64,000 bases of DNA. It comes from Arthrobacter alpinus (GTDB taxonomy: Bacteria; Actinomycetota; Actinomycetes; Actinomycetales; Micrococcaceae). The stretch lies in NCBI RefSeq assembly GCF_900105965.1, contig NZ_FNTV01000001.1, positions 1,984,001 through 2,048,000 of the forward strand, in the 5' to 3' direction. Below, piece by piece: positions 1 to 9,157 of the stretch. A program made the translations under genes and the position numbers. Each line of letters opens with the position of its first letter. The stretch's first letter is position 1. The notes under the pieces were generated by a model. It did no database searches and had not been told where the DNA came from. It was given only the letters and a program-made list of their open reading frames with translations.

Positions 1-1
1 C

Positions 2-2605
2 GACCCGCGCACCCACCTTGCCCCGATCCACGCACCGTTTACGCAAAAGGGCTGGAACGGCAAGGTCATGGATGACGTCCTCAATGGCGGCTTCTCCCTG
101 CACGCCCATGAGGAAAACGGCGGCCTGGTCTACCGGACCACACCGGCAACCGTGAAGTTCACCCCCGGGCACGACTACGAAATCTCCTTCAATTACCAGT
201 CCACCAAGGCCAACGAGTACTCGTGGGTTGGCGGCTACGACGGCGCTGCCGGAGCGGTCCAGACCCAGTCGACCCCGTTCCCTGCTATGCACGAAACGAC
301 CCGCTGGAAGCAGAACTTCACCGCATCGGCCTGTGGCGACAGCTACGTTGGCCTGCTGCGCACCGGCTCCACGGCGGCAGACTTGTCCTTGGACAACCTG
401 CTGATCCGCGACCTCGGCGCATCCACCAACGCCCCGGCCTGCGCCCAGCTTTCGCTGGCACAAACCGGGCCCATCATTGAGCAGGGTACCGGCAATGAGT
501 TCACCACCACCCTGGTGTCGAACGAGCCGGCCCCGGTGAGCAACGCTGCCGTCTCGCTGAAGTTGCCCGAGGGCTGGACGGCCACGGCCAAGACCCCGGC
601 CACCGCCGCAACCCTGGCACCGGGCGCCAAGCTCATCACCACCTGGAATGTTGTGGCCCCGGCCTCGGCCGACGGCAACTACAACATCACGGCCAATTCG
701 GTGTACTCCACCACGATTGACCCGATCGGCGTGCGCAAGGCCGAATCCACGCTGGGCGTCTACACCATGCCGCACCCGCCCGTGAAGGACACCTATGCGT
801 CCGACATGCAGTGGATCGGCACCCCGGCGAACGGTTGGGGCCCCGCCGAAAAGGACCTGACGAACGGTGAGCAGGGCGAGAAGGACGGCCCTGCCATCAT
901 GCTGGACGGCAAGGCCTACGCCAAGGGCCTGGGCGTGCACGCAGCCTCCAACATCAAGTACTTTGTTGGCGCACAATGCACCGCCTTCACGGCTGTCATC
1001 GGCATTGACGATTTCCAGGCCACGCGCGGCTCTGTCATCTTCAAGGTCCTCGGCGACGGCGTGGAACTGTTCAACTCGGGCGTGCTGACCGGTTCCTCAC
1101 CGGCGATGCCCATCAATGTCGACCTGAAGGGTGCCAAGTACGTTGAACTCGTGGTTGACCCCAACGGCAACAACGGCAACGACTGGGCAGACTGGGCGGA
1201 CGCCATGTTCCGCTGCTCCGATGAGTCCCCCGCACTGGCGCTGACCCCCGTGGTCAACCCGGGCGGGCCACTGGAACGCGGCACGGACTTCAGCGTCACT
1301 GTTGGCGAGCTGACGGCCGGCACGGAAGCCACGTTCTCACTCGGCACCGCCAAGCTCGGAACAGCCACGGCCTCCGCTGAAGGCGTGGCCACCTTCTCCT
1401 CGAAGGTTGCGGCCGACGCCGCCATGGGCGCTGCAACCATCACGGTTGCCGGCACCGATGTGAACGGAAAGGCGGCCACCGGCTCCGTCACCGTCAGCAT
1501 TGTCGGGACCCACCCGGCCGCTCCCACCGCTGACACTTTTGCCAGCGACATGGAGTTTGTGGGCACACCCACCAACGAGTGGGGTCCCGTGGAGCGCGAC
1601 CAAAACAACGGCGAGAACGCCGAGGGCGATGGCGCACCCATCACCATCGATACAAACGTCTACGAGAAGGGGCTTGGTGTCCACGCCGATTCCAGCGTCC
1701 GCTTCTACCTGGGCGGGCAGTGCGCCACCTTCAGCGCCGTCGTCGGGATTGACGATGCGAAGCTGCCCAAAGCACACCGCGGCAACGTGGTGTTCACCGT
1801 GGAGGGCGACGGCAAGACCCTTGCCACCTCGCCCCAGTTGACGGTCGACGACGAGGGTTACGCGCTCAACGTTGATGTCACAGGCATCCGCTACATCGAC
1901 CTGGACGTGGCCAAGGTCAAGGTTGGCGGCCTGAATGGCGACGAGTGGGCCGACTGGGCCGATGCCAAGTTTAGCTGCGCCGACGAGACGCCTGCCTTGG
2001 TGCTGGCACCGGCAGTCGAGGGCGGCAACGCCGTTGAGCAGGGGGCAAGCTACACAGTTACCGTTGCGGACTTGCAGGGCGGTTCTCCAGCGACCTTGCA
2101 GCTGGCCGACGCCGAGGAACTCAGCGCCGTTGCCAACGCAGACGGCGTGGCAACGTTCACCCTGGTGGTCCCGGAGAACGCAGCGGTGGGTGCGGCTGCA
2201 CTGACCGCCACCGGCACCGACAAGTTCGGCAAGGCTGCCACCGGCACCACCACCATCTCGGTGACGGCCAAGCCGGTTGAACCTTCCGAGCCGGGCTTCA
2301 CCCCTGAGGCGCCGAACCTGAAGTCACTGAAGAAGGACACCCAGATCGATCTTGGCCTGGGCTCCAAGAAGTTCCAGCGCGGACCCTCCGAGGTGACACT
2401 GGCCAACCTTGCCGCCGGCAAGTGGTTCTACGTCTACCTCAACGGCGACGGACTCGGCTGGCACCAAGCCCTGCCGGACGGCACCATCGAAGTCAACACG
2501 CCGGAAAGCACCCGCCCCGGCGACAACAAGTTTGTCTTGTTCAACGAGGCTGGCAGCCTTCACGGATGGGCGGCCCTCAAGGTCACCGGCCCGCCCGTGA
2601 AGTAA
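2..2605 (+). CDS. C-terminal part of a secreted GH101-type endo-alpha-N-acetylgalactosaminidase with two NPCBM domains (5' end outside window)
   Basis: The reading frame is open from base 2, so the gene begins upstream of the window and the internal ATG at 68 is not its start. The first 140 residues (DPRTHLAPIHAPFTQKGWNG onward) match my memory of the galactose-binding-like module that follows the catalytic barrel in GH101 enzymes, which release the Gal-GalNAc core from mucin-type O-glycans. An NPCBM-associated (NEW3-like) domain follows at about 470-760. Two NPCBM domains follow, at about 785-1220 and 1520-1975. They share the motif GLGVHA and the ending DWADWADA(M/K)F-C, and each is followed by an Ig-like segment. 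The C-terminus (2310-2605) has no LPXTG motif and no membrane segment, so the enzyme is probably released or loosely wall-bound. The catalytic domain is not visible. The NPCBM assignment is firm and GH101 is likely. A perfect palindrome follows the stop. Confidence 0.8.
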   Translation, partial: DPRTHLAPIHAPFTQKGWNGKVMDDVLNGGFSLHAHEENGGLVYRTTPATVKFTPGHDYEISFNYQSTKANEYSWVGGYDGAAGAVQTQSTPFPAMHETTRWKQNFTASACGDSYVGLLRTGSTAADLSLDNLLIRDLGASTNAPACAQLSLAQTGPIIEQGTGNEFTTTLVSNEPAPVSNAAVSLKLPEGWTATAKTPATAATLAPGAKLITTWNVVAPASADGNYNITANSVYSTTIDPIGVRKAESTLGVYTMPHPPVKDTYASDMQWIGTPANGWGPAEKDLTNGEQGEKDGPAIMLDGKAYAKGLGVHAASNIKYFVGAQCTAFTAVIGIDDFQATRGSVIFKVLGDGVELFNSGVLTGSSPAMPINVDLKGAKYVELVVDPNGNNGNDWADWADAMFRCSDESPALALTPVVNPGGPLERGTDFSVTVGELTAGTEATFSLGTAKLGTATASAEGVATFSSKVAADAAMGAATITVAGTDVNGKAATGSVTVSIVGTHPAAPTADTFASDMEFVGTPTNEWGPVERDQNNGENAEGDGAPITIDTNVYEKGLGVHADSSVRFYLGGQCATFSAVVGIDDAKLPKAHRGNVVFTVEGDGKTLATSPQLTVDDEGYALNVDVTGIRYIDLDVAKVKVGGLNGDEWADWADAKFSCADETPALVLAPAVEGGNAVEQGASYTVTVADLQGGSPATLQLADAEELSAVANADGVATFTLVVPENAAVGAAALTATGTDKFGKAATGTTTISVTAKPVEPSEPGFTPEAPNLKSLKKDTQIDLGLGSKKFQRGPSEVTLANLAAGKWFYVYLNGDGLGWHQALPDGTIEVNTPESTRPGDNKFVLFNEAGSLHGWAALKVTGPPVK

Positions 2606-2627
2606 CACCCGCAGTTCCCGCATCGGC

Positions 2628-2687
2628 GGCGTGCCAAACGTTTGAGGGCCCATGAAATTTCATGGGCCCTCAAACGTTTGGCACGCC
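2628..2687. terminator. Perfect 60-nt palindrome between convergent genes
   Basis: Two 30-nt arms are exactly complementary with no unpaired loop bases. The outer ends read GGCGTGCCAAAC and GTTTGGCACGCC. It lies between the stops of the glycosidase (+) and hutI (-), where a bidirectional terminator is expected, but there is no T-run on either side. The same 12-nt ends recur in the palindrome at 10115-10174. Confidence 0.7.
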
Positions 2688-2700
2688 GTGGGTGCAGGAG

Positions 2701-3924
2701 CTAGACCTCGCGCATGCCTGCCCGCCACACCGCCGCCGTCAGCGGGATGCCCGGCCGGTACGCCAGGTGCGTTGCGGACGGTGCCTTGAGCATGTGCAGG
2801 TCTGCCCGGTGTCCAACAGCGAGGGAGCCAACGGCCCGCTTTCCATCAACATCGACCCCTGATTCCCTGCCAAGGGCCAAAGCTCCCCCGTATGTTGCTG
2901 CCCGCACGGCCTCGTGGACGCTGAGTCCCATCTGCAGGACGGCGGTCGTCACGCAGAACGCCACGGAGGAGGTGTATGACGTTCCAGGGTTGCAGTTCGA
3001 CGCCATGGCCAGCTGCACCCCCGCATCCAGTAGCCGACGAGCAGGGGCCAACGGCGCCCGGGTCGACAGATCGCACGCGGGCAGCACCGTGGCAACCGTC
3101 CCGCGCATACCAGCCCCCCGCCCCGCATTGCCCGCCGCATCCCAACCCGACCATGACTGCGCAAGGCGCGCGACGTCGTCGTCCGTCAGGAAATTCACGT
3201 GGTCAACACTGGCCGCGCCAAACTCCACCGCGAGCTTGACGCCGTCACCATGCCCCAGCTGATTTCCGTGGACACGCAAACCGAGCCCAGCATCGCGGCA
3301 GGCCGCCAGCACGGCCCGGCTCTGCTCGGCGGTGAACGCGCCGCGTTCGCAGAAGACGTCGGCCCAGCTCACGTAGGGGCGGACCGCCTCGAGCATCTCG
3401 GTGCAGACGAGCTCGGTGTAGGCGTCGGCATCCATTCCGTTGGGCACCAAATGGGCGCCCAAGTAGGTGACCTCGTCGGCCACTGTTGAGGCGATCCGGG
3501 CACTGCGACGTTCATGCTCCACGTCCAGCCCGTACCCCGTTTTCGTTTCCAGATACGTGGTCCCTTGCGAAACTGCTTCCGCGACGCGGCCCAGGCCCAG
3601 CCGGGTGAGATCGTAGTCGCTCGCCGAACGGGTGGCGTTGACGGAGACCGCAATCCCGCCCGCACAGTAACTTTCGCCAGCCATGCGCGCCTCGAATTCG
3701 GCCGTGCGGTCTCCCGCGAAGATCAGGTGCGTGTGGGAATCCACCCACCCCGGCAGTACGGCCCGGCCTTGCGCGTCGGTGACGGTGTCGGCGACAGGCG
3801 CGTGGACGGCGTCGCCAATCCAGGCGATCCGTTCCCCCTCCAGCACAACGGCCGCCTTGCGCCGGGTGCCGTGTTCGCTGTCCTGGGTCATCAATTCGCC
3901 GATGTTGGTGATCAGTTCGCTCAT
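2701..3924 (-). CDS. hutI: Imidazolonepropionase
   Basis: A 407-residue amidohydrolase that opens 4-imidazolone-5-propanoate to N-formimino-L-glutamate, the third step of histidine degradation in the cytoplasm. The metal-binding HxH lies in DSHTHLIF at about residues 62-69. Further family motifs are GNQLGHGDGVKLA, the SVDHVNF segment with a metal-ligand His, and NCNPGTSYTSS near the C-terminus. The open frame extends to 4041, but the family N-terminus begins at MSELITNIGELMTQD, so ATG 3924 is chosen; the extra residues have no family counterpart. No other hut gene is in the window; the rest could lie upstream or elsewhere. The LysE-type gene starts divergently 125 bases away. Confidence 0.93.
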   Translation of the reverse strand: MSELITNIGELMTQDSEHGTRRKAAVVLEGERIAWIGDAVHAPVADTVTDAQGRAVLPGWVDSHTHLIFAGDRTAEFEARMAGESYCAGGIAVSVNATRSASDYDLTRLGLGRVAEAVSQGTTYLETKTGYGLDVEHERRSARIASTVADEVTYLGAHLVPNGMDADAYTELVCTEMLEAVRPYVSWADVFCERGAFTAEQSRAVLAACRDAGLGLRVHGNQLGHGDGVKLAVEFGAASVDHVNFLTDDDVARLAQSWSGWDAAGNAGRGAGMRGTVATVLPACDLSTRAPLAPARRLLDAGVQLAMASNCNPGTSYTSSVAFCVTTAVLQMGLSVHEAVRAATYGGALALGRESGVDVDGKRAVGSLAVGHRADLHMLKAPSATHLAYRPGIPLTAAVWRAGMREV

Positions 3925-4049
3925 GCCCTTAGCGTACGACGCCGCTTGGCTGGCCTGGGCGCCCAGCCCCAGGGTGGAGTCTGGGATGACGGACAAGCGG
4001 CATCTTCCCAGCTTGCGGTAGTGCGGCCGTGGCCCGGACAATTGACTCC

Positions 4050-4694
4050 ATGACTTTCGTTTCCCTGCTGGCCTTTGCCGGACTGTGCCTCATGCTGGCT
4101 CTCATCCCCGGGCCGGACACCTTCATGGTGCTGCGCATTTCCCTCAATCGCGTCGGTGCGGGCATTAGCGCGGCGGCCGGATCCGGAACTGGTGCGCTGG
4201 TTTGGGCGGCTCTTGTGGGGCTTGGTCTGGCAGCCATTCTGGAGCAGTCGGCGGAGGTGTTCCGGTGGATCAAGATTGCCGGTGGCCTGTACCTGCTGTA
4301 CTTGGGTGTCTCCTCCTTCATCAAGGCCCGCAGGGCCGCCAGAGCCGGGATCGCTGCCGGCGGCGACGGGAACCAGCCATTGGTGTACAGCAAGCGCGCT
4401 GGATACGCCGCCGGGCTGGTCTCGACCCTCCTAAACCCCAAGGTTGGACTCTTTTACCTGGCCGTGGTGCCGCAGTTCATTCCCCACGGTGTCAACACTC
4501 TGGCCATGGCGATGGTGCTGGGCCTGACGTTGGCCGTGATTGGCTTCCTGTATCTGGCCACCATTGCGTTTGTGGCCTACAAAGCCATGAAGTGGCTGCG
4601 AAAGCCCAAGGTCAACACCTTGATCGAACGCATCAGCAGCGGCATCTTGGCCGTTCTCGGTGTGGGCGTCATGGCCTCCGGGGCAACAAGCTAG
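4050..4694 (+). CDS. LysE/RhtB-family amino-acid exporter
   Basis: A 214-residue membrane protein with about six hydrophobic segments. The N-terminal LALIPGPDTFMVLR signature is typical of LysE/RhtB exporters, which export amino acids such as lysine, threonine or homoserine lactone by proton exchange. The internal GGLYLLYLGVSSFIKARR and LLNPKVGLFYLAVVPQFI segments are also characteristic. The start is taken at ATG 4050, where the family's usual MTFVSLLAFAG begins. A GTG at 4029 is in frame, but the region has no clear ribosome-binding site and that start would add a polar heptapeptide before the first membrane helix. It is divergent from hutI. The substrate cannot be read from the sequence. 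Confidence 0.88.
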   Translation: MTFVSLLAFAGLCLMLALIPGPDTFMVLRISLNRVGAGISAAAGSGTGALVWAALVGLGLAAILEQSAEVFRWIKIAGGLYLLYLGVSSFIKARRAARAGIAAGGDGNQPLVYSKRAGYAAGLVSTLLNPKVGLFYLAVVPQFIPHGVNTLAMAMVLGLTLAVIGFLYLATIAFVAYKAMKWLRKPKVNTLIERISSGILAVLGVGVMASGATS

Positions 4695-4768
4695 CTGCTT
4701 CGTGAGTACGGATCATCTTCTGACTGCATAGACTGGTGGCATTGAATCCGGCGGTGTAGAGAGAGCCC

Positions 4769-5746
4769 ATGTCCAGTTGTTGCAGTCCCGGCCCGTCCGA
4801 ACGCCACGAACATCTCCCAGAATCGCCCCAGACGTTCACACTCAGCGTTCCCCCGCGCCACGCCGCCGCAGTACACACCGAGGTTTCCATCCCGGCCGGT
4901 ACCTTTGCCATGGGTGATCCCTTTGATGAGGGCTACCCCAACGACGGCGAAACGCCCGTTCACGCCGTGCAGCTTTCCGCATTCAGCATTGACACCACGG
5001 CCGTCAGCAATGCCGCCTTTGCCGCGTTCGTAGACGCCACCGGCTACCGTACCGAATCCGAGTTCTATGGCACCTCAGCCGTGTTCCACCTGGCAGTTCA
5101 AGCTGACAAGGCAGACATTCTGGGCACGGCCACCGGGACTCCATGGTGGCTCAACGTCCAGGGTGCAGATTGGGCACACCCTGCCGGGCCGTTGTCATCG
5201 TGGCAGGACATCCCCGACCACCCGGTCACACAGGTTTCCCATGCCGACGCGCTGGCGTATTGCGCTTGGGCCGGGCGTGCACTCCCTACCGAGGCGCAGT
5301 GGGAGTATGCAGCCCGCGGCGGTCTGGAGCAGGCACGCTACCCATGGGGCAACGAGCTTCACGGCGCGGATGGCGGGTTGGTCCACCATTGCAACATCTG
5401 GCAGGGCACCTTCCCCACCGAAAATACCTGCGACGACGGATACCTCACCACCGCGCCCGCCGCCAGTTACGAGCCCAACGCCTTCGGCCTGTACCAAACC
5501 AGCGGAAACGTGTGGGAATGGTGCGCCGACTGGTTCCTCCCCAAGTACTACAAAAGCTGCCTGGCCCAGGGCACCGTCACCGACCCGCCCGGACCCACGA
5601 TCGGACGCGGCAAAGTCATGCGCGGAGGTTCCTACCTGTGCCACGATTCCTACTGCAACCGGTACCGACTGGCCGCGCGCAGCTCCAACTCGCCAGAGTC
5701 CGCCAGCGGCAACTTGGGATTCAGGACCGTTTCGGCGCCAGCGTAA
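4769..5746 (+). CDS. Formylglycine-generating enzyme (sulfatase-maturating, SUMF1-type)
   Basis: A 325-residue protein of the FGE-sulfatase fold. The family oxidizes the Cys of CxPxR in type I sulfatases to C-alpha-formylglycine, using copper and oxygen. The beginning of the domain (VSIPAGTFAMGDPFDEGYPNDGE in spirit), ALPTEAQWEYAARGG, SGNVWEWCADW and the ending LGFR are all present. The active-site segment GGSYLCHDSYCNRYR holds both redox/copper cysteines (about C291 and C296). This marks a genuine FGE and not one of the many Cys-less FGE-sulfatase relatives such as EgtB-like proteins. GAGAGAG stands a few bases before the ATG. No sulfatase gene is in the window, so its client must lie elsewhere. 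The last 26 bases overlap the convergent PP2C-like gene. Confidence 0.92.
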   Translation: MSSCCSPGPSERHEHLPESPQTFTLSVPPRHAAAVHTEVSIPAGTFAMGDPFDEGYPNDGETPVHAVQLSAFSIDTTAVSNAAFAAFVDATGYRTESEFYGTSAVFHLAVQADKADILGTATGTPWWLNVQGADWAHPAGPLSSWQDIPDHPVTQVSHADALAYCAWAGRALPTEAQWEYAARGGLEQARYPWGNELHGADGGLVHHCNIWQGTFPTENTCDDGYLTTAPAASYEPNAFGLYQTSGNVWEWCADWFLPKYYKSCLAQGTVTDPPGPTIGRGKVMRGGSYLCHDSYCNRYRLAARSSNSPESASGNLGFRTVSAPA

Positions 5747-6488
5747 GGACCGTGGCGTCGTCGGCCACCTCGCCAATTTGCGCCTGTTTCACGCGTAGCT
5801 CGTGCATCAGCCCCAGTGCGTCGAGGGTGGTGCTGGTGCGGGCCAGAAATTCTTCCGGGCCACTGACCAGCCCAAGGTCGACGGCGCGCCACGCCCCATC
5901 GCTTGCCATCACCATGACCTCCGGCTGGCCCAGCTGAACCACGTGGGCGTGATCTGCGGCTTCCGGTTCACGCCGCGCCACCCACAGCCGGCCGGGTGTG
6001 TTGCGCCGTTCGCGGTCGCGCTTGAGCTGGGCCAGCCGCTCGGCGGGTTCGACGGCGGTGATCCCCGCGTCAGCCAGCTCGGCACGCACCAGGTGGGTGG
6101 CGCCGTCGTGCGTGCGGACCACCACTGTGCAGTCCGCCAGGCCGGCCAGTTCCACGCCGTCGGCATTCAGCTGCGCCACGGTAATGGCGGCACTGGGGAA
6201 GCGCACGTGCTCGTCCCCCGCCAACGGCGCCGCCGCCGAATCGACGTCGGCAAGTGCATCAGCCAGCACGGCGCGGGCGCCGGTGCCCGTGGCTGCACTT
6301 AGGGCCATGGACAGCTGCTGGGCCAGCCACTGCGGGTTGGACGCGGCGGGCAGCTCCAGGGGATCAAGCAGCGTGGTGGCTCCGTCAATGATCCAGGCGT
6401 TCGGCCCATTGAAGCCGCAGCCGTCCTCTTGAACATGGGCGTCGCCCTCGAATTGCACGCGTGCACGGATGTCCCAGGCAAAAGTCAT
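5721..6488 (-). CDS. PP2C-like protein phosphatase-fold protein
   Basis: A 255-residue protein without signal peptide or membrane segment. It resembles a compact, divergent PP2C fold. An N-terminal metal-site-like GCGFNGPNAWIIDGATTL stands where PP2C has its DGMGG, a central VMVMASDGAWRAVD matches the second metal motif (SDG), and the ending IGEVADDATVLTL matches the D-D/N motif. It would dephosphorylate Ser/Thr-phosphoproteins or act as a binding protein. The first motif is degenerate (IDGATTLL, not DGMGGH), so activity is not assured. It overlaps the 3' end of the formylglycine-generating enzyme gene tail to tail. It lies downstream of kbl on the same strand, but the repeat-rich 6489-6676 gap probably separates the transcripts. 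Confidence 0.65.
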   Translation of the reverse strand: MTFAWDIRARVQFEGDAHVQEDGCGFNGPNAWIIDGATTLLDPLELPAASNPQWLAQQLSMALSAATGTGARAVLADALADVDSAAAPLAGDEHVRFPSAAITVAQLNADGVELAGLADCTVVVRTHDGATHLVRAELADAGITAVEPAERLAQLKRDRERRNTPGRLWVARREPEAADHAHVVQLGQPEVMVMASDGAWRAVDLGLVSGPEEFLARTSTTLDALGLMHELRVKQAQIGEVADDATVLTLAPKRS

Positions 6489-6527
6489 GGTTTTATCCTG
6501 CCATGGTGTGGCCGGGGAACCGTGAAC

Positions 6528-6654
6528 TTATGCGCGTCACCCGGGTCGAGTTCTGCGCATAAGCTTCCCTGCGCCGGACTCCGTCCGGGTTGAATGCATA
6601 AGCTCACGCCACTTTGCCCATGCGCAGAACCCACCGTGGGTCCTGCGCATAAGT
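6528..6654. repeat. Cluster of TGCGCATAAG inverted-repeat elements downstream of kbl
   Basis: Within 127 bases CTTATGCGC (6528) pairs with GCGCATAAG (6556-6564). A 31-nt near-perfect palindrome lies at 6621-6651: ATGCGCAG, then ACCCAC/GTGGGT inside, then CTGCGCAT, with one mismatched pair. ATGCATAAG occurs at 6596 and TGCGCATAAG again at 6645-6654. A small CCGGAC/GTCCGG hairpin lies at about 6575-6588. The location after kbl fits termination, but the repeated arms suggest a repeat family. Confidence 0.6.
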
Positions 6655-6676
6655 TGTGGGCTGGGCGTGAGGTCCG

Positions 6677-7885
6677 CTACTTGGTGCCGCGGGCCGCCAC
6701 AAACGCGCGAACGCAGGCTTCGACGTCGTCAGTGCTGTGGGCGGCGGACAGCTGGACCCGGATGCGGGCTGCGCCGCGCGGAACAACCGGGAAGCTGAAT
6801 GCGGTGACGAAGACGCCGTGATCCAGCATGGAATCGGCCACACGGGCAGCCTCCACGGCGTCGCCAAACATGACCGGGACAATGGCGTGCTCGCCGGGGA
6901 GCAAGTCGAAGCCTTCCTCGCTCATGCGACGGCGGAACAGGGCGGCGTTCTCGAAGAGGCGGGTGCGCAGTTCAGCCGAACCGGCCACAAGTTCCAGCGC
7001 CTTGAGCGTGGCGGCGACGATGGCCGGGGCCAGGGAGTTGGAGAACAGGTACGGGCGGGCCTTCTGGCGCAGCATGGCGACGATCTCGCCGCGGCCGGCA
7101 ACGTAGCCGCCCGATGCCCCGCCGAGTGCCTTGCCGAAGGTGCCGGTGTAGATGTCTACGCGGTCGGAAACCCCTGCGTGTTCGGGGGTGCCCGCGCCGG
7201 TGGCCCCCATGAAGCCCACGGCATGGGAGTCGTCAACCATGACCAGGGCATCGTACTTGTCAGCCAAATCGCAGATGGCTTCCAGCGGGGCCAGGAAACC
7301 GTCCATCGAGAAGACACCGTCGGTGACGATGATGGTGCGGCGTGCCCCAGCGCCGTCGTTCATGGCGGCCGCCGCCTGCAGCTGGACCTCGAGGTCTGCC
7401 ATGTCCTGATTGGCGTAACGGAAGCGCGCGGCCTTGGACAGGCGGATGCCGTCGATGATGGAGGCATGGTTCAGGGAGTCGGAGATGATGGCGTCCTGCG
7501 CCCCGAACAGGGACTCGAAAACACCGCCGTTGGCGTCAAAGCAGGAGGAGAAGAGGATGGTGTCCTCGGTGCCCAGGAAAGCTGAGACGGCCGATTCCAG
7601 TTGCAGGTGCAGGTCCTGGGTGCCGCAGATGAAACGGACGCTGGCCATGCCGAAGCCGCGCTCATCCATGGCCGTCTTGGCGGCGTCGATGATCTCCGGG
7701 TGATCGGCCAAGCCCAGGTAGTTGTTGGCGCAGAAGTTCAGCACGGGGGCTGCGGCGCCGTCGAGCGGTCCGGCGCTCACATGGCTGGACTGGGCGGAGG
7801 TGATTTGACGCTCGGTCTTGAACAGGCCGGCCGTGCGGATCTCGTCCAGTTCTGCGGCGAGCTGGCTCTTCATGGAGGTGTACAT
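6677..7885 (-). CDS. kbl: Glycine C-acetyltransferase (2-amino-3-ketobutyrate CoA ligase)
   Basis: A 402-residue PLP enzyme of the alpha-oxoamine synthase family. It cleaves 2-amino-3-ketobutyrate with CoA into glycine and acetyl-CoA, the second step of threonine breakdown. The PLP lysine is K252 in [31 protein letters not shown] and [13 protein letters not shown] are also family hallmarks, and the length is standard. The annotated start is ATG 7885 (MYTSMKSQ); ATG 7873 is an alternative. It follows tdh by 93 bases on the same strand, which is the usual tdh-kbl operon in reversed gene order relative to Escherichia coli. Confidence 0.95.
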   Translation of the reverse strand: MYTSMKSQLAAELDEIRTAGLFKTERQITSAQSSHVSAGPLDGAAAPVLNFCANNYLGLADHPEIIDAAKTAMDERGFGMASVRFICGTQDLHLQLESAVSAFLGTEDTILFSSCFDANGGVFESLFGAQDAIISDSLNHASIIDGIRLSKAARFRYANQDMADLEVQLQAAAAMNDGAGARRTIIVTDGVFSMDGFLAPLEAICDLADKYDALVMVDDSHAVGFMGATGAGTPEHAGVSDRVDIYTGTFGKALGGASGGYVAGRGEIVAMLRQKARPYLFSNSLAPAIVAATLKALELVAGSAELRTRLFENAALFRRRMSEEGFDLLPGEHAIVPVMFGDAVEAARVADSMLDHGVFVTAFSFPVVPRGAARIRVQLSAAHSTDDVEACVRAFVAARGTK

Positions 7886-7978
7886 GGTGCAATCCTTGGG
7901 GTTTTTGGTGCGGGAAGTGGGAGGAGGACGACGGCGAAAGGCTGGCTCCCGCCGTCGTGCTGGGAAAGATGGAGGTGC

Positions 7979-9037
7979 TTAGGAGAACACGGACCAGTCG
8001 AGGACTACTTTGCCGCCACGGCCGGACTTGGCGATCTCGAAGGCCTGCTCCCATTCTGTGGCGGGCAGGACGTCGGTGACAACACTTGCCACGGCCTTGC
8101 GCAGCACGGGATTGGAGGAAAGCATGGCGGACATGGCGTACCAGGTCTCGAACATTTCGCGCCCGTAGATGCCCTTGAGGGTCAGCATGTGGGTGACAAC
8201 CTTGCCCCAGTTGATGTCGATCGATTCGCTCGGCAGGCCCAGCATGGCAATGCGGCCGCCGTGGTTCATGTTGTCGATCATTTCCGGCAGGGCCGTGGGG
8301 TGGCCGGACATTTCCAGGCCAATGTCAAAGCCCTCGCACATGCCCAATTGCAGCTGCGCATCCTTCAATCGCGTGGTGGCGACGTTGACGGCGAGGTCGG
8401 CGCCCATTGCGGCGGCCATGGCCAGGCGCGGTTCGGAGACGTCAGTGATGGCGATCTTCCGGGCGCCGGCGTGACGGGCAACTGCCACGGCCATCAGGCC
8501 GATGGGTCCGGCACCGGTGACCAGCACGTCCTCGCCCACCAGCCCAAAGCTCAGGGCTGTGTGGACGGCGTTGCCCAGCGGGTCAAAGATGGCGCCAAGT
8601 TCGGGGGTGATGGACGGGTCCTTGTGCACCCACACATTGGACTCGGGGATGACCACGTACTCGGCAAACGCACCGTCGCGCTGCACTCCTACGGAGATCG
8701 TGTTGATGCACATGTGGCGGCGTCCGGCGCGGCAGTTGCGGCACATGCCGCAGACCACGTGGCCTTCGCCGGAGACCTTGTCCCCCACCTTGACGTCCTG
8801 GACGTCCGAGCCGATCTCCACGACTTCGCCGTAAAACTCGTGTCCGGCGATGAGGGGGGCGTTAATGGTTTCAGCTGCCCACGCGTCCCATGCCTGGATG
8901 TGCAGGTCAGTTCCGCAGAGGCCCGTGGTGTGAACGCGGATTTTCACCTCGCGAGTACCCGTAGTGGGCTCGGGGCGCTCGACGAGCTCGAAGCCGGCGT
9001 GCGGACCGGATTTGTAGAGTGCTTTCATGGTGCTCAT
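7979..9037 (-). CDS. tdh: L-threonine 3-dehydrogenase
   Basis: A 352-residue zinc-dependent medium-chain dehydrogenase that oxidizes threonine to 2-amino-3-ketobutyrate with NAD. Catalytic-zinc ligands lie in [11 protein letters not shown] and [11 protein letters not shown]. The structural-zinc lobe has four cysteines in [15 protein letters not shown]. The nucleotide-binding loop is [11 protein letters not shown]. It is the first gene of the tdh-kbl unit, so the product is handed directly to Kbl. A divergent LysR-type regulator starts 120 bases upstream, and the shared region contains a strong inverted repeat. The start is ATG 9037; a second in-frame ATG lies three codons later. Confidence 0.95.
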   Translation of the reverse strand: MSTMKALYKSGPHAGFELVERPEPTTGTREVKIRVHTTGLCGTDLHIQAWDAWAAETINAPLIAGHEFYGEVVEIGSDVQDVKVGDKVSGEGHVVCGMCRNCRAGRRHMCINTISVGVQRDGAFAEYVVIPESNVWVHKDPSITPELGAIFDPLGNAVHTALSFGLVGEDVLVTGAGPIGLMAVAVARHAGARKIAITDVSEPRLAMAAAMGADLAVNVATTRLKDAQLQLGMCEGFDIGLEMSGHPTALPEMIDNMNHGGRIAMLGLPSESIDINWGKVVTHMLTLKGIYGREMFETWYAMSAMLSSNPVLRKAVASVVTDVLPATEWEQAFEIAKSGRGGKVVLDWSVFS

Positions 9038-9091
9038 GGGCGGCGTTCCTTAAACTGAAGTGGTGTGCTGTGTCCATTACAGCCGCCCAAA

Positions 9092-9145
9092 CCATTTAGC
9101 ACAATCGAGGATTGCTCCATCATCGATTAAGCAATTGCTAAATGG
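9092..9145. promoter_or_regulatory. Inverted-repeat operator between tdh and the LysR gene
   Basis: CCATTTAGCA (9092-9101) pairs exactly with TGCTAAATGG (9136-9145). Inside the second arm AGCAATTGCT (9130-9139) is itself a perfect palindrome, and ATTGC boxes occur three times. LysR regulators bind imperfect dyads in exactly this kind of divergent gap. The right arm ends only 12 bases before the LysR start codon, so autoregulation is likely. Confidence 0.65.
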
Positions 9146-9157
9146 TAATGTTGTGGC

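Noticed and set aside
2628..2687. Insertion-sequence ends or a CRISPR repeat as explanation of the palindrome
   Set aside because: There is no transposase, no target duplication and no spaced array; only a self-complementary unit is seen.
7601..9058. 485-codon open frame on the plus strand
   Set aside because: It is antisense to tdh and the 5' part of kbl, His/Gly/Asp-rich with no family pattern, and is a third-position GC shadow.
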